Made by a program: the position numbers and the translations under genes
Shown: one piece after another, positions 38,193 through 45,816 of the stretch
Numbering within the stretch: position 1 is the first letter of the stretch
Layout of the letters: each line of letters begins with the position of its first letter
Source: CAZNPL01 sp964574815
Lineage (GTDB): Bacteria > Planctomycetota > Phycisphaerae > UBA1845
Direction of reading: 5' to 3'
DNA length: 64,000 bases
NCBI GenBank assembly: GCA_964574815.1
Contig: CAZNPL010000021.1
Coordinates: forward strand, 44,275 to 108,274
The notes under the pieces: generated by a model
Databases searched by the model: none
The model's input: only the letters and a program-made list of their open reading frames with translations
Told to the model about the DNA's origin: nothing

Positions 38193-39254
38193 ATGTCAAG
38201 ACCAGTATCGCTCCTCACGTTTGCCTTAACAGTGTGTTTCGCAACGCATGCGGCACCCGGACAGGCCTGCACTACCGACTCCGAATGCTTCCCCCGCCCC
38301 AACGTCTGCTACACACCGATCTGTTGCAGTCAGGACTACGTCGACGACGGCTGGTGCGCCGTGGAAGCGATCGGCAGTTGCACGGTCAAGCCGCGCCTCT
38401 ACGCCGACATTAACGAGGACGGGATTCCCGGGAAGCTGTTCGACATCTTCGCCGTGCTTGACATCATCGCCGGCAACCCGTGGGGCGCCACGTTCGAGCA
38501 GGCGGACATCGTCGGAAATGCCGACTCGCCGTGCACGCCCAACGGCGTGGTGAATCTGTTCGAAGTGTTTGCGTGCCTGGACCGCGTCTCGGGAATCGAC
38601 CCCTGCTGCGGCGGCTTCACGCCCGCGGCGTGTTGCGTCGGCACAACATGCAGCCTCGAGTTCCAGATGGACTGTCACGACCTTGACGGTTTCATGGTCG
38701 CCGGCGTGTCCAGTTGCACGCCGGACCCCTGTGCGTCCCCGGCTCCGGCGTATGCTCGCACGCCTCAGCATGCCGTTCGCCCGACGCGACATTACGCCGC
38801 CCCTGTCGAGATCAAGCTCGTGCCGTCGACACGCAAGGCAAAGCCGGGCGATACCGTGGACATCCACGTATTCGCCACCGGCGTGACCAGCATCCGCGGC
38901 TACGAGGTCAAGGCGGCCATTACCGGCGGCCGCCGCGGCTCGCTCGAGCTGGTCTCGGCCTCCATCCAGGACCGCCGCGACACGCTGATGAGAGGTCCCC
39001 TGGTGTACTCGGCCGTCAACGACATCAGTGGCCGCATCGTGGTCGCCACGCCCGACCCATTCGAGGCGCCGGAGGGCACGGTGTACCTAGGCACATACGC
39101 CGTCCGCGCCACGGATAACGCGTACGGCACATTCCAAATCGGCCTGGACGACGACCCGAATCACCTGATCGCTGCCGATGCGTTCGGCGATCTCTATACC
39201 ATCACGGTGACACCCGCGACATTTGCGATTGTTCGGCCGCGCGACGCGAGATAA
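38193..39254 (+). CDS. Exported protein with dockerin-like loops and a cohesin-like domain
   Basis: The 353-residue protein has a signal peptide (LLTFALTVCFATHAAPGQA). A dockerin-like pair follows (DINEDGIPGKLFDIFAVLD and NGVVNLFEVFACLD, near residues 70-130), then a Cys-rich linker. The C-terminal 150 residues resemble a cohesin fold: PVEIKLVPSTRKAKPGDTV, then FATGVTSIRGYEVKAAI, LELVSAS, and a later GTVYLGTYAVRATDNAYGTF. In cellulosome systems cohesins bind dockerins; here both kinds of segment sit in one chain and in neighbours, so a role in surface assembly is possible but unproven. AGGAG at 38181-38185 fixes the start. The C-terminal part has a duplicated copy in the gene upstream. Confidence 0.75.
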   Translation: MSRPVSLLTFALTVCFATHAAPGQACTTDSECFPRPNVCYTPICCSQDYVDDGWCAVEAIGSCTVKPRLYADINEDGIPGKLFDIFAVLDIIAGNPWGATFEQADIVGNADSPCTPNGVVNLFEVFACLDRVSGIDPCCGGFTPAACCVGTTCSLEFQMDCHDLDGFMVAGVSSCTPDPCASPAPAYARTPQHAVRPTRHYAAPVEIKLVPSTRKAKPGDTVDIHVFATGVTSIRGYEVKAAITGGRRGSLELVSASIQDRRDTLMRGPLVYSAVNDISGRIVVATPDPFEAPEGTVYLGTYAVRATDNAYGTFQIGLDDDPNHLIAADAFGDLYTITVTPATFAIVRPRDAR

Positions 39255-39525
39255 GGCGCTTGAGGAGCTGAGGGCAGGTGTGACTCGCGAGCCGCTGCGG
39301 GCAGGTGGAGTTGCGTACCCCGTCAGAGCTTGGCCGAGCGGTCCTCTGTTTCGACGACGACCGCTGATCGGGGGCCGTAGTGCCTGGAGGCCCTCCCGGC
39401 CGACGAGCGACCTTTCGGTGGTTTGATAGACGTAAGTGTTTTGAAAACAATACCTTATGGCAGGTTCTGGTCACCGCTGAGCAGCCGCCCCATTTGCACT
39501 GCGTCTGCGGAATCCGATGTGGATA

Positions 39526-39558
39526 ATCGGCTCGTACTGATCAGCGTTTTGAGCCGAT
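39526..39558. other. Intergenic inverted repeat
   Basis: ATCGGCTC (39526-39533) and GAGCCGAT (39551-39558) form a perfect 8-bp stem with a 17-base loop in an AT-richer stretch (about 39420-39600) between genes. No T tract follows. Its role is unknown. The rest of 39255-40023 is non-coding apart from the weak small ORF and repeat listed separately. Confidence 0.35.
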
Positions 39559-39606
39559 GTATCGTAAGCTCTCCCAATGAAGGTAAATTGACCACAGGAG
39601 TTGCTT

Positions 39607-39774
39607 ATGCGTGACCGCCGTCGTAACGATCACGGTACGATTCTCGATGTTATCTCACCTCCCAGGCCTCAGTCCGGCGCCGTTCGGGTGCGTAAGGCCC
39701 CTTCGCCGTGCCTCCGGCGGGACGATCCCGCGGCCCCTCGCCGCGACCCCTGCGCCCGAGACCCCAACCCGTAA
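39607..39774 (+). CDS. Possible 55-residue small protein
   Basis: An ATG at 39607 is preceded by a well-placed ACAGGAG, and a 55-codon frame follows, rich in Arg and Pro (MRDRRRNDHGTILDVISPPR...). The start signal is good, but the composition resembles translated non-coding GC-rich DNA and no family is recognised. It could be the 5' remnant of a lost gene. Confidence 0.25.
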   Translation: MRDRRRNDHGTILDVISPPRPQSGAVRVRKAPSPCLRRDDPAAPRRDPCARDPNP

Positions 39775-39854
39775 TGGGCTCAAAGCCGAACGTCTGGGTG
39801 GACCACGGCTCGTGAGTGTGACAACGTGCAACCGCTCGTGCACTTGCAAATATG

Positions 39855-39874
39855 CCACTGCGCTTGAGCAGTGG
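39855..39874. repeat. Palindromic repeat of the CCACTGC-GCAGTGG type
   Basis: CCACTGC, GCTTGA and GCAGTGG form a palindrome closely related to 8324-8343. A degenerate third relative (GCCGCTCCTCTTGAGCGATGGC) follows at about 39904. They lie in the gap before the ABC permease gene. Confidence 0.5.
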
Positions 39875-40008
39875 AATCGCGCCACCGCCACTGACCCGCG
39901 AACGTGCCGCTCCTCTTGAGCGATGGCTGTTCCGCCACGCCCGGCGGCCCGAATGTCAGAACTTCCCCGCCTCCGCCGTCCGCCGTTCTCCGCCGACTTC
40001 CGTACTGA

Positions 40009-40014
40009 TATAAT
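40009..40014 (+). promoter_or_regulatory. Consensus -10 hexamer directly ahead of the ABC permease gene
   Basis: A perfect TATAAT lies nine bases before the ATG at 40024, so transcription would start within a few bases of the initiation codon. The -35 region (TTCTCC at 39986) is weak. There is no Shine-Dalgarno sequence between, so the mRNA may be leaderless. Confidence 0.45.
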
Positions 40015-40023
40015 GAGAGATCA

Positions 40024-41319
40024 ATGGCTCTGAACGCTCATACCGTGCTCGAGACCTTCCTGCTGGGGTTGACCAACCTGCGGCTGCACAAGCTGCGCAG
40101 CGCCTTGACGGTCCTCGGCATCATCTTCGGCGTCGCGGCGGTGATCTGCATGCTCTCCATCAGCGAGGGGGCCGCCACCGACGAGGAACGCCTGATCAAG
40201 CTCCTCGGCACCCAGAACATCATCGTCAACTCGATCAAGCCCCAAGGCACTACCCAGGCCTCCCAGGAAACCACCCGGATGGTCGAGTACGGCATCACGA
40301 AGGCCGATTATCGGCTCATCTCCAACACCATCCCCCACGTGCGGCACTTGATCCCGCTCAAAACCGTCGCCTACGCCCTCCAGTACCACGAACGCAAAAT
40401 AAACTGGAACGTGATCGGAACCACGCCAGAGTTCTTCGGGACCGTCAACGTCCAGGTCGATCGCGGCCGGACCCTCACGCATGCCGACATGTTCGACAAG
40501 AAGAGCGTCTGCGTGCTCGGTGCGGAACTCGCTCGCGAACTGTTCGGCTTCGAGGACCCCATCGGTCGATCCATCTACGCCGAAAGCGCCATGGGACTGG
40601 CACCGTACGAAGTCGTGGGCGTGCTCGCCCCGGTCATTACGGCCGGCGCCCCCGCCCGGGGCGTCGAGGAACGCAACCTGAACCGCGAGGCCTATATCCC
40701 GTTTTCGACCGCCCGGACCACCTACGGGGCCATCACCGCCAGGCGGACCAGCGGCTCCCGCGAGCTGTTCAAACTGGAATACAACTCCCTTTACGTGAAC
40801 GTGGATGACGTCAGCCAGGTGATCCCCGTCTCGAAAATGGTAAAGCGCGTCCTCCAACACAACCACGAAGAGCTGGACTACGAGGTCAAGGTCCCCCTGG
40901 CCCGGCTTCAACTGGCCCAGAAGAAAAAGGCCAACCAGCAGCTTCTCCTTGGTTTCATCGCCGGAATCTCGCTCCTGGTGGGCGGGATCGGCATCATGAA
41001 CATCATGCTGGCCACCGTGACCGAGCGCACCCGGGAGATCGGCATCCGGCGGGCCCTGGGCGCCCGACAGCGCCACATCATCGTCCAATTCCTGATCGAG
41101 ACGATCGTCTTGAGCACCGGCGGCGGCCTGCTGGGGATCGCCCTCGGCTGGGCGTCGGCGCACGGCATCAACCACCTCGCCGAGTGGGATACCATCGTAA
41201 AGCCCTGGACCGTGCTGGTGAGCTTCACGCTGTCGGCGCTGGTCGGCGTCTTCTTCGGCATGTACCCGGCCGTCAAAGCCGCCAAGCTCGACCCGATCGA
41301 CGCCCTTCGGCACGAATAG
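40024..41319 (+). CDS. ABC transporter permease, MacB/FtsX type
   Basis: The 431-residue protein has the MacB-like layout: a membrane helix near residues 20-43 (LRSALTVLGIIFGVAAVICML), and a large extracytoplasmic MacB core domain with PIGRSIYAES and VVGVLAP. Three further helices follow near 312-338, 360-385 and 395-420, with the coupling segment TERTREIGIRRALGARQRHI. The C-terminus AAKLDPIDALRHE is typical. Such permeases work with an ATPase in mechanotransmission or efflux of lipids, lipoproteins or drugs. No ATPase or membrane-fusion gene lies next to it, so its partner is elsewhere or lost. A -10 hexamer immediately before the ATG suggests a very short leader. Confidence 0.9.
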   Translation: MALNAHTVLETFLLGLTNLRLHKLRSALTVLGIIFGVAAVICMLSISEGAATDEERLIKLLGTQNIIVNSIKPQGTTQASQETTRMVEYGITKADYRLISNTIPHVRHLIPLKTVAYALQYHERKINWNVIGTTPEFFGTVNVQVDRGRTLTHADMFDKKSVCVLGAELARELFGFEDPIGRSIYAESAMGLAPYEVVGVLAPVITAGAPARGVEERNLNREAYIPFSTARTTYGAITARRTSGSRELFKLEYNSLYVNVDDVSQVIPVSKMVKRVLQHNHEELDYEVKVPLARLQLAQKKKANQQLLLGFIAGISLLVGGIGIMNIMLATVTERTREIGIRRALGARQRHIIVQFLIETIVLSTGGGLLGIALGWASAHGINHLAEWDTIVKPWTVLVSFTLSALVGVFFGMYPAVKAAKLDPIDALRHE

Positions 41320-41424
41320 TCTCGCAAAACCGCGTAAATCCCCAGGCCTTCCCAATCGAGTCGATGCCCGCTTGATTTCGTCCGGTAAGGCTCAATCAAT
41401 TGAGGTATTGACTTGTCGTTTCGG

Positions 41425-41452
41425 TTGCTTTGCCCCCTGCATGTGGTATATT
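41425..41452 (+). promoter_or_regulatory. Promoter of the sigma-70 family gene
   Basis: TTGCTT (41425-41430), a 16-base spacer and TATATT (41447-41452) make a plausible promoter. The transcription start would be near 41459, giving a leader of nearly 200 bases before the ATG. The rest of 41320-41656 has no supported gene. Confidence 0.5.
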
Positions 41453-41656
41453 TCCATTGAGGTCAGGCTCCCCACGACACTCTCCCCGCAACGGACAGGC
41501 TCCAGCGGCAGGCATTCGTCTACGGCGATCGCTTTCCGCCCGGCGGGATTATTCGGCGCACTCGGAGGTGCGTTGACGCGTAAAAATACAGGAGGGCTTC
41601 GCCGCTGCCCGGTTGAAATCCGGGGCGGGGCCTGCAGGTATCGAGGGGGTGCAACG

Positions 41657-42658
41657 ATGGCCGAAATGCAAGTCAACGAGGCGAAACGCGAGCCGCCTGA
41701 AGTTCGCGTCGCACTGCCGCCCACCCGTCCGGTGGTCGAGGCCCTCTCGGCCGAAGACCAGTTGCTCCTGACGCAGCTTCTGACCGAGCCCCCCGACTAC
41801 ATCGATCATCCCGACCTCGCCAAGCGCGGGGCCGACAAGACTCTTTTCGGCGTCGAAACCAAGCTGACCGAGCGACGCGGCACCCGTTTCATCCGGCCCA
41901 ACCCCGTCGTCCAGGACCAGGACGCCGGCCCGAGCCGCGTGCCGACGCTCACCTACGATCAGGAACGGCTGCTCTTCTTGCGATTCAACTTCGCAAGACG
42001 CCGCATCCGCACGATCCTCGATCGCTGCGCCGGACGACGCCTGACCGCCGCCGACACCCGCAGGCTGCTGGCCTGGGGCCACCGCATGCTGAACACCCGC
42101 AGCGAGATCGTCCGGTTCAACCTGCCGCTGGTCCTGGCGATGGCCAAGCGCACCCGGCTGAGCAGCATCGATTACAACGAATTAATCTCCGAGGGAAACG
42201 TGGCCCTGCTGCGCAGCGTCGAGAAGTTCGACTGCGGCCGCGGCTTCAAATTCAGCACCTACGCCTGCCGCGCGATTCTCAAGAGTTTCTCCCGCGTGGC
42301 CATGCGCGCCAGCCGCTACCGCGTCCAGTTCCCCTGCGAGTTCGACCCGTCCATGGAGCGGAGCGACTTTCTCGATCGCAAGCGCGAGGGTGTGGTGATC
42401 GATTGCGTGGACGAGTTGAAGCGGATTCTGCTGCAGAACCTGGCCGATTTGAACGACGTCGAGCGCACGGTGATCAAGGAGCGTTTCGCCCTGCTGCTCC
42501 CCACCGGCGACCAGCCCCCGGTCCCCGGCGAGGCCCCCAAGACCCTCGAGCAGGTGGGCTTGATGATCGGCGTAACCAAGGAGCGCGTCCGCCAGATCCA
42601 GAACAAGGCACTACGCAAGATCCGCGACGCATTGGAAACCGAATACCTCGTCGCATAA
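41657..42658 (+). CDS. Sigma-70 family RNA polymerase sigma factor
   Basis: The 333-residue protein has sigma region 2 at about 150-225 (EIVRFNLPLVLAMAKR, DYNELISEGNVALLRSVEKFD, GFKFSTYACRAI) and region 4 near 275-330 with the helix-turn-helix KTLEQVGLMIGVTKERVRQIQNKAL. The RVRQIQNKAL segment is of the group 1/2 type rather than ECF, but a canonical region 3 and region 1.1 are not evident. A 150-residue N-terminal region is unrelated to them. It is therefore an alternative, probably planctomycete-type, sigma factor. A GAGGGGG lies eight bases before the ATG, which is preferred over the frame opening at 41372. An intrinsic terminator follows at 42694. Confidence 0.85.
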   Translation: MAEMQVNEAKREPPEVRVALPPTRPVVEALSAEDQLLLTQLLTEPPDYIDHPDLAKRGADKTLFGVETKLTERRGTRFIRPNPVVQDQDAGPSRVPTLTYDQERLLFLRFNFARRRIRTILDRCAGRRLTAADTRRLLAWGHRMLNTRSEIVRFNLPLVLAMAKRTRLSSIDYNELISEGNVALLRSVEKFDCGRGFKFSTYACRAILKSFSRVAMRASRYRVQFPCEFDPSMERSDFLDRKREGVVIDCVDELKRILLQNLADLNDVERTVIKERFALLLPTGDQPPVPGEAPKTLEQVGLMIGVTKERVRQIQNKALRKIRDALETEYLVA

Positions 42659-42693
42659 CCAAGACAAGGCCGCCGCACCCGGCCTGGCAGAAG

Positions 42694-42723
42694 AAGGCCG
42701 CCCAAGGGCGGCCTTTGTTCTTT
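42694..42723. terminator. Strong intrinsic terminator, probably bidirectional
   Basis: A perfect 10-bp stem (AAGGCCGCCC and GGGCGGCCTT) around an AA loop is followed on the plus strand by TTTGTTCTTT. It ends the sigma factor gene. Its partly symmetrical flanks could also stop transcription of the convergent minus-strand gene at 42741-43193. Confidence 0.85.
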
Positions 42724-42740
42724 GCTCAAACCGCCAACCA

Positions 42741-43193
42741 CTATCGCTCGTAAAGAAAAAGGATTTCCGCTTGTTCATCTGCAGCTTGCTCGCGGACCAT
42801 CGCGTGCGGCGCGTCTTCGGCATGCACTGAGTTTATGAAGAACGCTATCCTTTCATCGATCAGACTCCAGCAGGCGACGTACTGAGTGCCGTCCGGTCGT
42901 GGCAAGATTGCGAGTTCTGCGATCGGAATGCCGGCCTCACCAACGCCGCCGATGGCGTAAGTCCGCGGAGCGCGCCCGCTAAGCAGCCGGGATGCATCGG
43001 TGAGACATTGAACCGTAATCGTTCTCTTGCAGCCGTCCATGTGCGGCACATCCGTCGCGAGAGCGGCTATCGCGGACTGTCGTTCGCGGTGTTTGTTGAA
43101 ACGTACTCGCCCCACCACAGCGAACAGCACCGTGCCGAACAGGATCACTAGCAGCACCAGTTCGAGCACGCGTAGTTTTCGTGCGGACGGCAT
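42741..43193 (-). CDS. Hypothetical single-pass membrane protein
   Basis: The 150-residue protein begins MPSARKLRVLELVLLVILFGTVLFAVVGR, giving one N-terminal membrane helix followed by a soluble domain with three cysteines. The layout (short basic N-terminus, helix, globular domain) is that of a pseudopilin or small anchored protein, but there is no prepilin cleavage motif. AAGGAA at the right distance supports this ATG rather than the one at 43229. It is the last of four minus-strand genes, with similar small anchored neighbours. I recognise no family. Confidence 0.6.
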   Translation of the reverse strand: MPSARKLRVLELVLLVILFGTVLFAVVGRVRFNKHRERQSAIAALATDVPHMDGCKRTITVQCLTDASRLLSGRAPRTYAIGGVGEAGIPIAELAILPRPDGTQYVACWSLIDERIAFFINSVHAEDAPHAMVREQAADEQAEILFLYER

Positions 43194-43251
43194 ATCGAGA
43201 TTCCTTGTAAGTGCAGGCAGACCACCCATTCTTCATCGCCGATTTCTGAGC

Positions 43252-43686
43252 CTACAGATCATCCGAGGGCTGCGTGACCGGCTCCCATGGACGGGCAATA
43301 TCGTCGCCCGCCCCTTGCTCGTCCTTTCCATTGGCTCCAAAGCTCCAAACGATAAAAAGCCCTTCGTCGTTCATGCTCCACCAGACCGGGTTTCCCCAGC
43401 TATCGAGGATGGTCCCGTTTCGACGATCAAGTGGCGCGTTCAGGTCCACGTCGCCTTCGATTGGCTCGAGAATCGGCAGCAATCGGCAAGTCCCGTCTTT
43501 GGGCGGAACGGCGCCTGAGACGTCCAACCTCGGCGCAAGACTAAGCAGCAGAGCTGCGGTTCGGACCTCACGCGATCGTCGCACGTTCTCTTGACGCCAC
43601 GCGTATAGACACCACGCCGCGCAGGCGGCGCCGAGGATCACGCAGGCGCCGATTAATCCGGCCCTATGTCCTAACACCGACTTCAT
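43252..43686 (-). CDS. Membrane-anchored protein with GspG-like C-terminal region
   Basis: The 144-residue protein starts MKSVLGHRAGLIGACVILGAACAAWCLYAW, a single N-terminal helix. Its C-terminus (RRNGTILDSWGNPVWWSM, EGLFIVWSFGANGKDEQGAGDDI) matches the distal loop of type II secretion major pseudopilins (GspG: DPWGNPY...SLGADGKxGGxGxxxDI). The usual prepilin GFTLIE motif is absent, so it may be an anchored relative that is not processed by prepilin peptidase. The frame opens at 43788, but the ATG at 43686 leads directly into the membrane helix. No Shine-Dalgarno sequence is clear. Confidence 0.6.
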   Translation of the reverse strand: MKSVLGHRAGLIGACVILGAACAAWCLYAWRQENVRRSREVRTAALLLSLAPRLDVSGAVPPKDGTCRLLPILEPIEGDVDLNAPLDRRNGTILDSWGNPVWWSMNDEGLFIVWSFGANGKDEQGAGDDIARPWEPVTQPSDDL

Positions 43687-43946
43687 CACAAAGCGTCGCC
43701 GAACCTCGTGCCGGGTTGACCCGTCCTGGCAGAAAAGATCCAGGCCACGTTTCGGAACTCCCGCCCCTGGGGCATTCGCAGCCGTCAACGCGGCAGTGGC
43801 CGAATCCCTTTTCTACGCCTGTCTTCGGCACACCGTGCTTCTGCAGCACTCTTTGGCCACCTTATCGTACGGAAAGGGCGGGCGGCTCACCATTGCCCGG
43901 CGTGGTGTATTGCCCCGCCGATGTCCTAGAGGGCGCGGGCGCGTTT

Positions 43947-44537
43947 CTATGGCTTGGGGTCACCATTGCCCGTCGCGTGGTTCACGATTGCCACGGAATT
44001 GCGTCGAGCGCTTAAGAGCAGGGATTGGCTGGGGGGACGCACGAAGATGACCTCCTCGTCAGTTCCGCGCCTGTAGACCCGCTCACCGCGAACCTCGAAC
44101 TGCCGAACATGCCCGCCATAGGTAAGCTCGAATTTCCCCAGGTAGAATAGCTGCTTTCCGTAAAAAACCGGAATCTGCTCCGGCGCCGCAGGCCGCGGCC
44201 CGAGATAGACCGCGCCCTTCTCCACAACCGTCAGGTACGACCCGCTAGTCAGGTCATCGAAGCTGGTCGGAAGGGCCCCTTCGTGGTCGCGAACGAAGTG
44301 AAAATAAGCCCGGGACAGCTCCATGCCGTTGTAGTAGAGCTGTTGCTGGCGGTGAATGTGCCAGCCGTACCACACCAGAGCCGCCACGAGCACACACGCT
44401 ACGGCCCCGAGGAACCAGAAGGAAACAGACCAGCGCTCCCCGGCTTTGCCAAGGTCCAGGGCGCCGCTACGAACCCAACGCCGGCGATCGTCCGTGCGCT
44501 TCACGCGAACCGATGAGCGTCCTGCATCCAGCCGCAT
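43947..44537 (-). CDS. Hypothetical single-pass membrane protein
   Basis: The 196-residue protein has a basic N-terminus, one membrane helix (WSVSFWFLGAVACVLVAALVWYGW) near residues 38-60, and a soluble domain with VEKGAVYLGPRPAA and FELTYGGHVRQFEVRGERVYRRG. GGAAGG six bases before the ATG at 44537 decides this start over 44633. Its layout is like its two downstream neighbours, so the group may be paralogous anchored proteins. No family is recognised. Confidence 0.6.
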   Translation of the reverse strand: MRLDAGRSSVRVKRTDDRRRWVRSGALDLGKAGERWSVSFWFLGAVACVLVAALVWYGWHIHRQQQLYYNGMELSRAYFHFVRDHEGALPTSFDDLTSGSYLTVVEKGAVYLGPRPAAPEQIPVFYGKQLFYLGKFELTYGGHVRQFEVRGERVYRRGTDEEVIFVRPPSQSLLLSARRNSVAIVNHATGNGDPKP

Positions 44538-44658
44538 TCGACCTTCCGCCTGTTCTTCACCTTGACGCGGGTCTGGTCGCCGGGAGCCGAGTCCTTCCGG
44601 CGAGCAATGGGCGGCCGCCCACGGTGCCGCCAATCAAGACGGCGTCGCCTTGAACCGG

Positions 44659-45495
44659 CTACTCGTACGAGAGGTCCACCTTGTCCGCGCCCTTCTCGAG
44701 CGTGAACGTTTTGGACTCGTTCTCTTCAAACTCCCATAAGGCCAGGAACAGTTCCTCTTTGCCAACCTTCCCGCTCTCCTCGTGAATGCCACCGTCGGGC
44801 GTGATGTGAAACGCCTCCGAATAGACCGCATCAGGGTACATCTCGTACTCGTGGAGATCGAATTCGTGTTCAGCCTCGGGGTGGATGATCCACATTCTGA
44901 TCAAACCGTCGTCCTTTCCGGTCCCCCTTTCGACGCTGACTAGGAGTGCGAGATCGCCGCAACCGCGAGCCGCGGCATACGCATCGGCCAGAAGCGGCCT
45001 CACGCGATCGATACGCTCCAGCCGTTCCTTCTCCGCCCTTTCATCGCGCTGAACATTGCGGTCGGCAAGCTCGCTCACGACCGCATCGAGCTCCTCTTCT
45101 GCCAATGCCCGGCTGGTGCACACGGCTGAAGGGTAGATCAGGATGACTTCCTCGGGGCTGTGAGCGCCGATGGCAATCCGCCACTGTCTGTAACGTGGCT
45201 CCTGCAGCATCTGCCGGAGCTCGCGAACCAGCGCCGGCGTCAGCATGTTGAAATCAGGAAACTGAAGACACTGCGTCCGGTCTCCGCAGAAGTCGCCGAT
45301 GAAGTAACATCGCTGGTCAAACTTGAGGCCCTTCCAGCCGCCCAAACAGGCTTTCAGTCTCCTGGAAAACTCTTCATAAACACGATCGTATTCGTCGTCG
45401 GTTACGTCGGGATCATTCGGAGCGCTTTTCCAGAGGCCTGGATGCTCGACATAAGGTAACGGTCCGCAACGAAACTGGGAGGATTCCTCAGTCAT
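44659..45495 (-). CDS. Hypothetical cytoplasmic protein
   Basis: The 278-residue protein has no signal peptide or membrane helix. It is acidic, with a coiled-coil-like stretch (RNVQRDERAEKERLERIDRVRPLLADAY) and a C-terminal segment HPEAEHEFDLHEYEMYPDAVYSEAFHI. Four cysteines occur in the first half (CYFIGDFCGDRTQC). The ATG at 45495 is preferred over a TTG nine bases upstream. It is the first of the four minus-strand genes and is divergent from the alpha-2-macroglobulin gene. No family is recognised. Confidence 0.6.
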   Translation of the reverse strand: MTEESSQFRCGPLPYVEHPGLWKSAPNDPDVTDDEYDRVYEEFSRRLKACLGGWKGLKFDQRCYFIGDFCGDRTQCLQFPDFNMLTPALVRELRQMLQEPRYRQWRIAIGAHSPEEVILIYPSAVCTSRALAEEELDAVVSELADRNVQRDERAEKERLERIDRVRPLLADAYAAARGCGDLALLVSVERGTGKDDGLIRMWIIHPEAEHEFDLHEYEMYPDAVYSEAFHITPDGGIHEESGKVGKEELFLALWEFEENESKTFTLEKGADKVDLSYE

Positions 45496-45816
45496 CTGTG
45501 CCAAACCTTTTCCCGGCGGTGCTGACCTGCGCCGTCCAATCCATCCCCCTCAATCTTATCGTACCCCACCACTGCTCTTCGGGCAGCATAATGATTCCGC
45601 GATCGCAGTGGCTACTCAACATCGGCCGGGCGGCGGCTCGACACGGTGTACGGGCGTGGTGTCGGGCACGGCCCGACCTACATGGGGCGGCGGCGCCGCG
45701 TTCTTTCGACGGGTGGGGGCGTTGGGGGTACACTGCTCTGTGATTCGGTGGAACCTCACTTCTGCCGGCGTGTCCAAAAAGAAGAGGCGAGGGAATCTTC
45801 CGGGTGGAGGTGCGTC

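Noticed and set aside
40021..41355. 444-codon minus-strand frame opposite the MacB-like permease
   Set aside because: The permease frame carries clear membrane helices and family motifs; the reverse frame is His/Asp/Gly-rich and motif-free.
45646..45816. Upstream extension of the alpha-2-macroglobulin frame
   Set aside because: The added 57 residues are Arg/Gly-rich and not signal-like, while GGAGG and a hydrophobic N-terminus mark the ATG at 45817.
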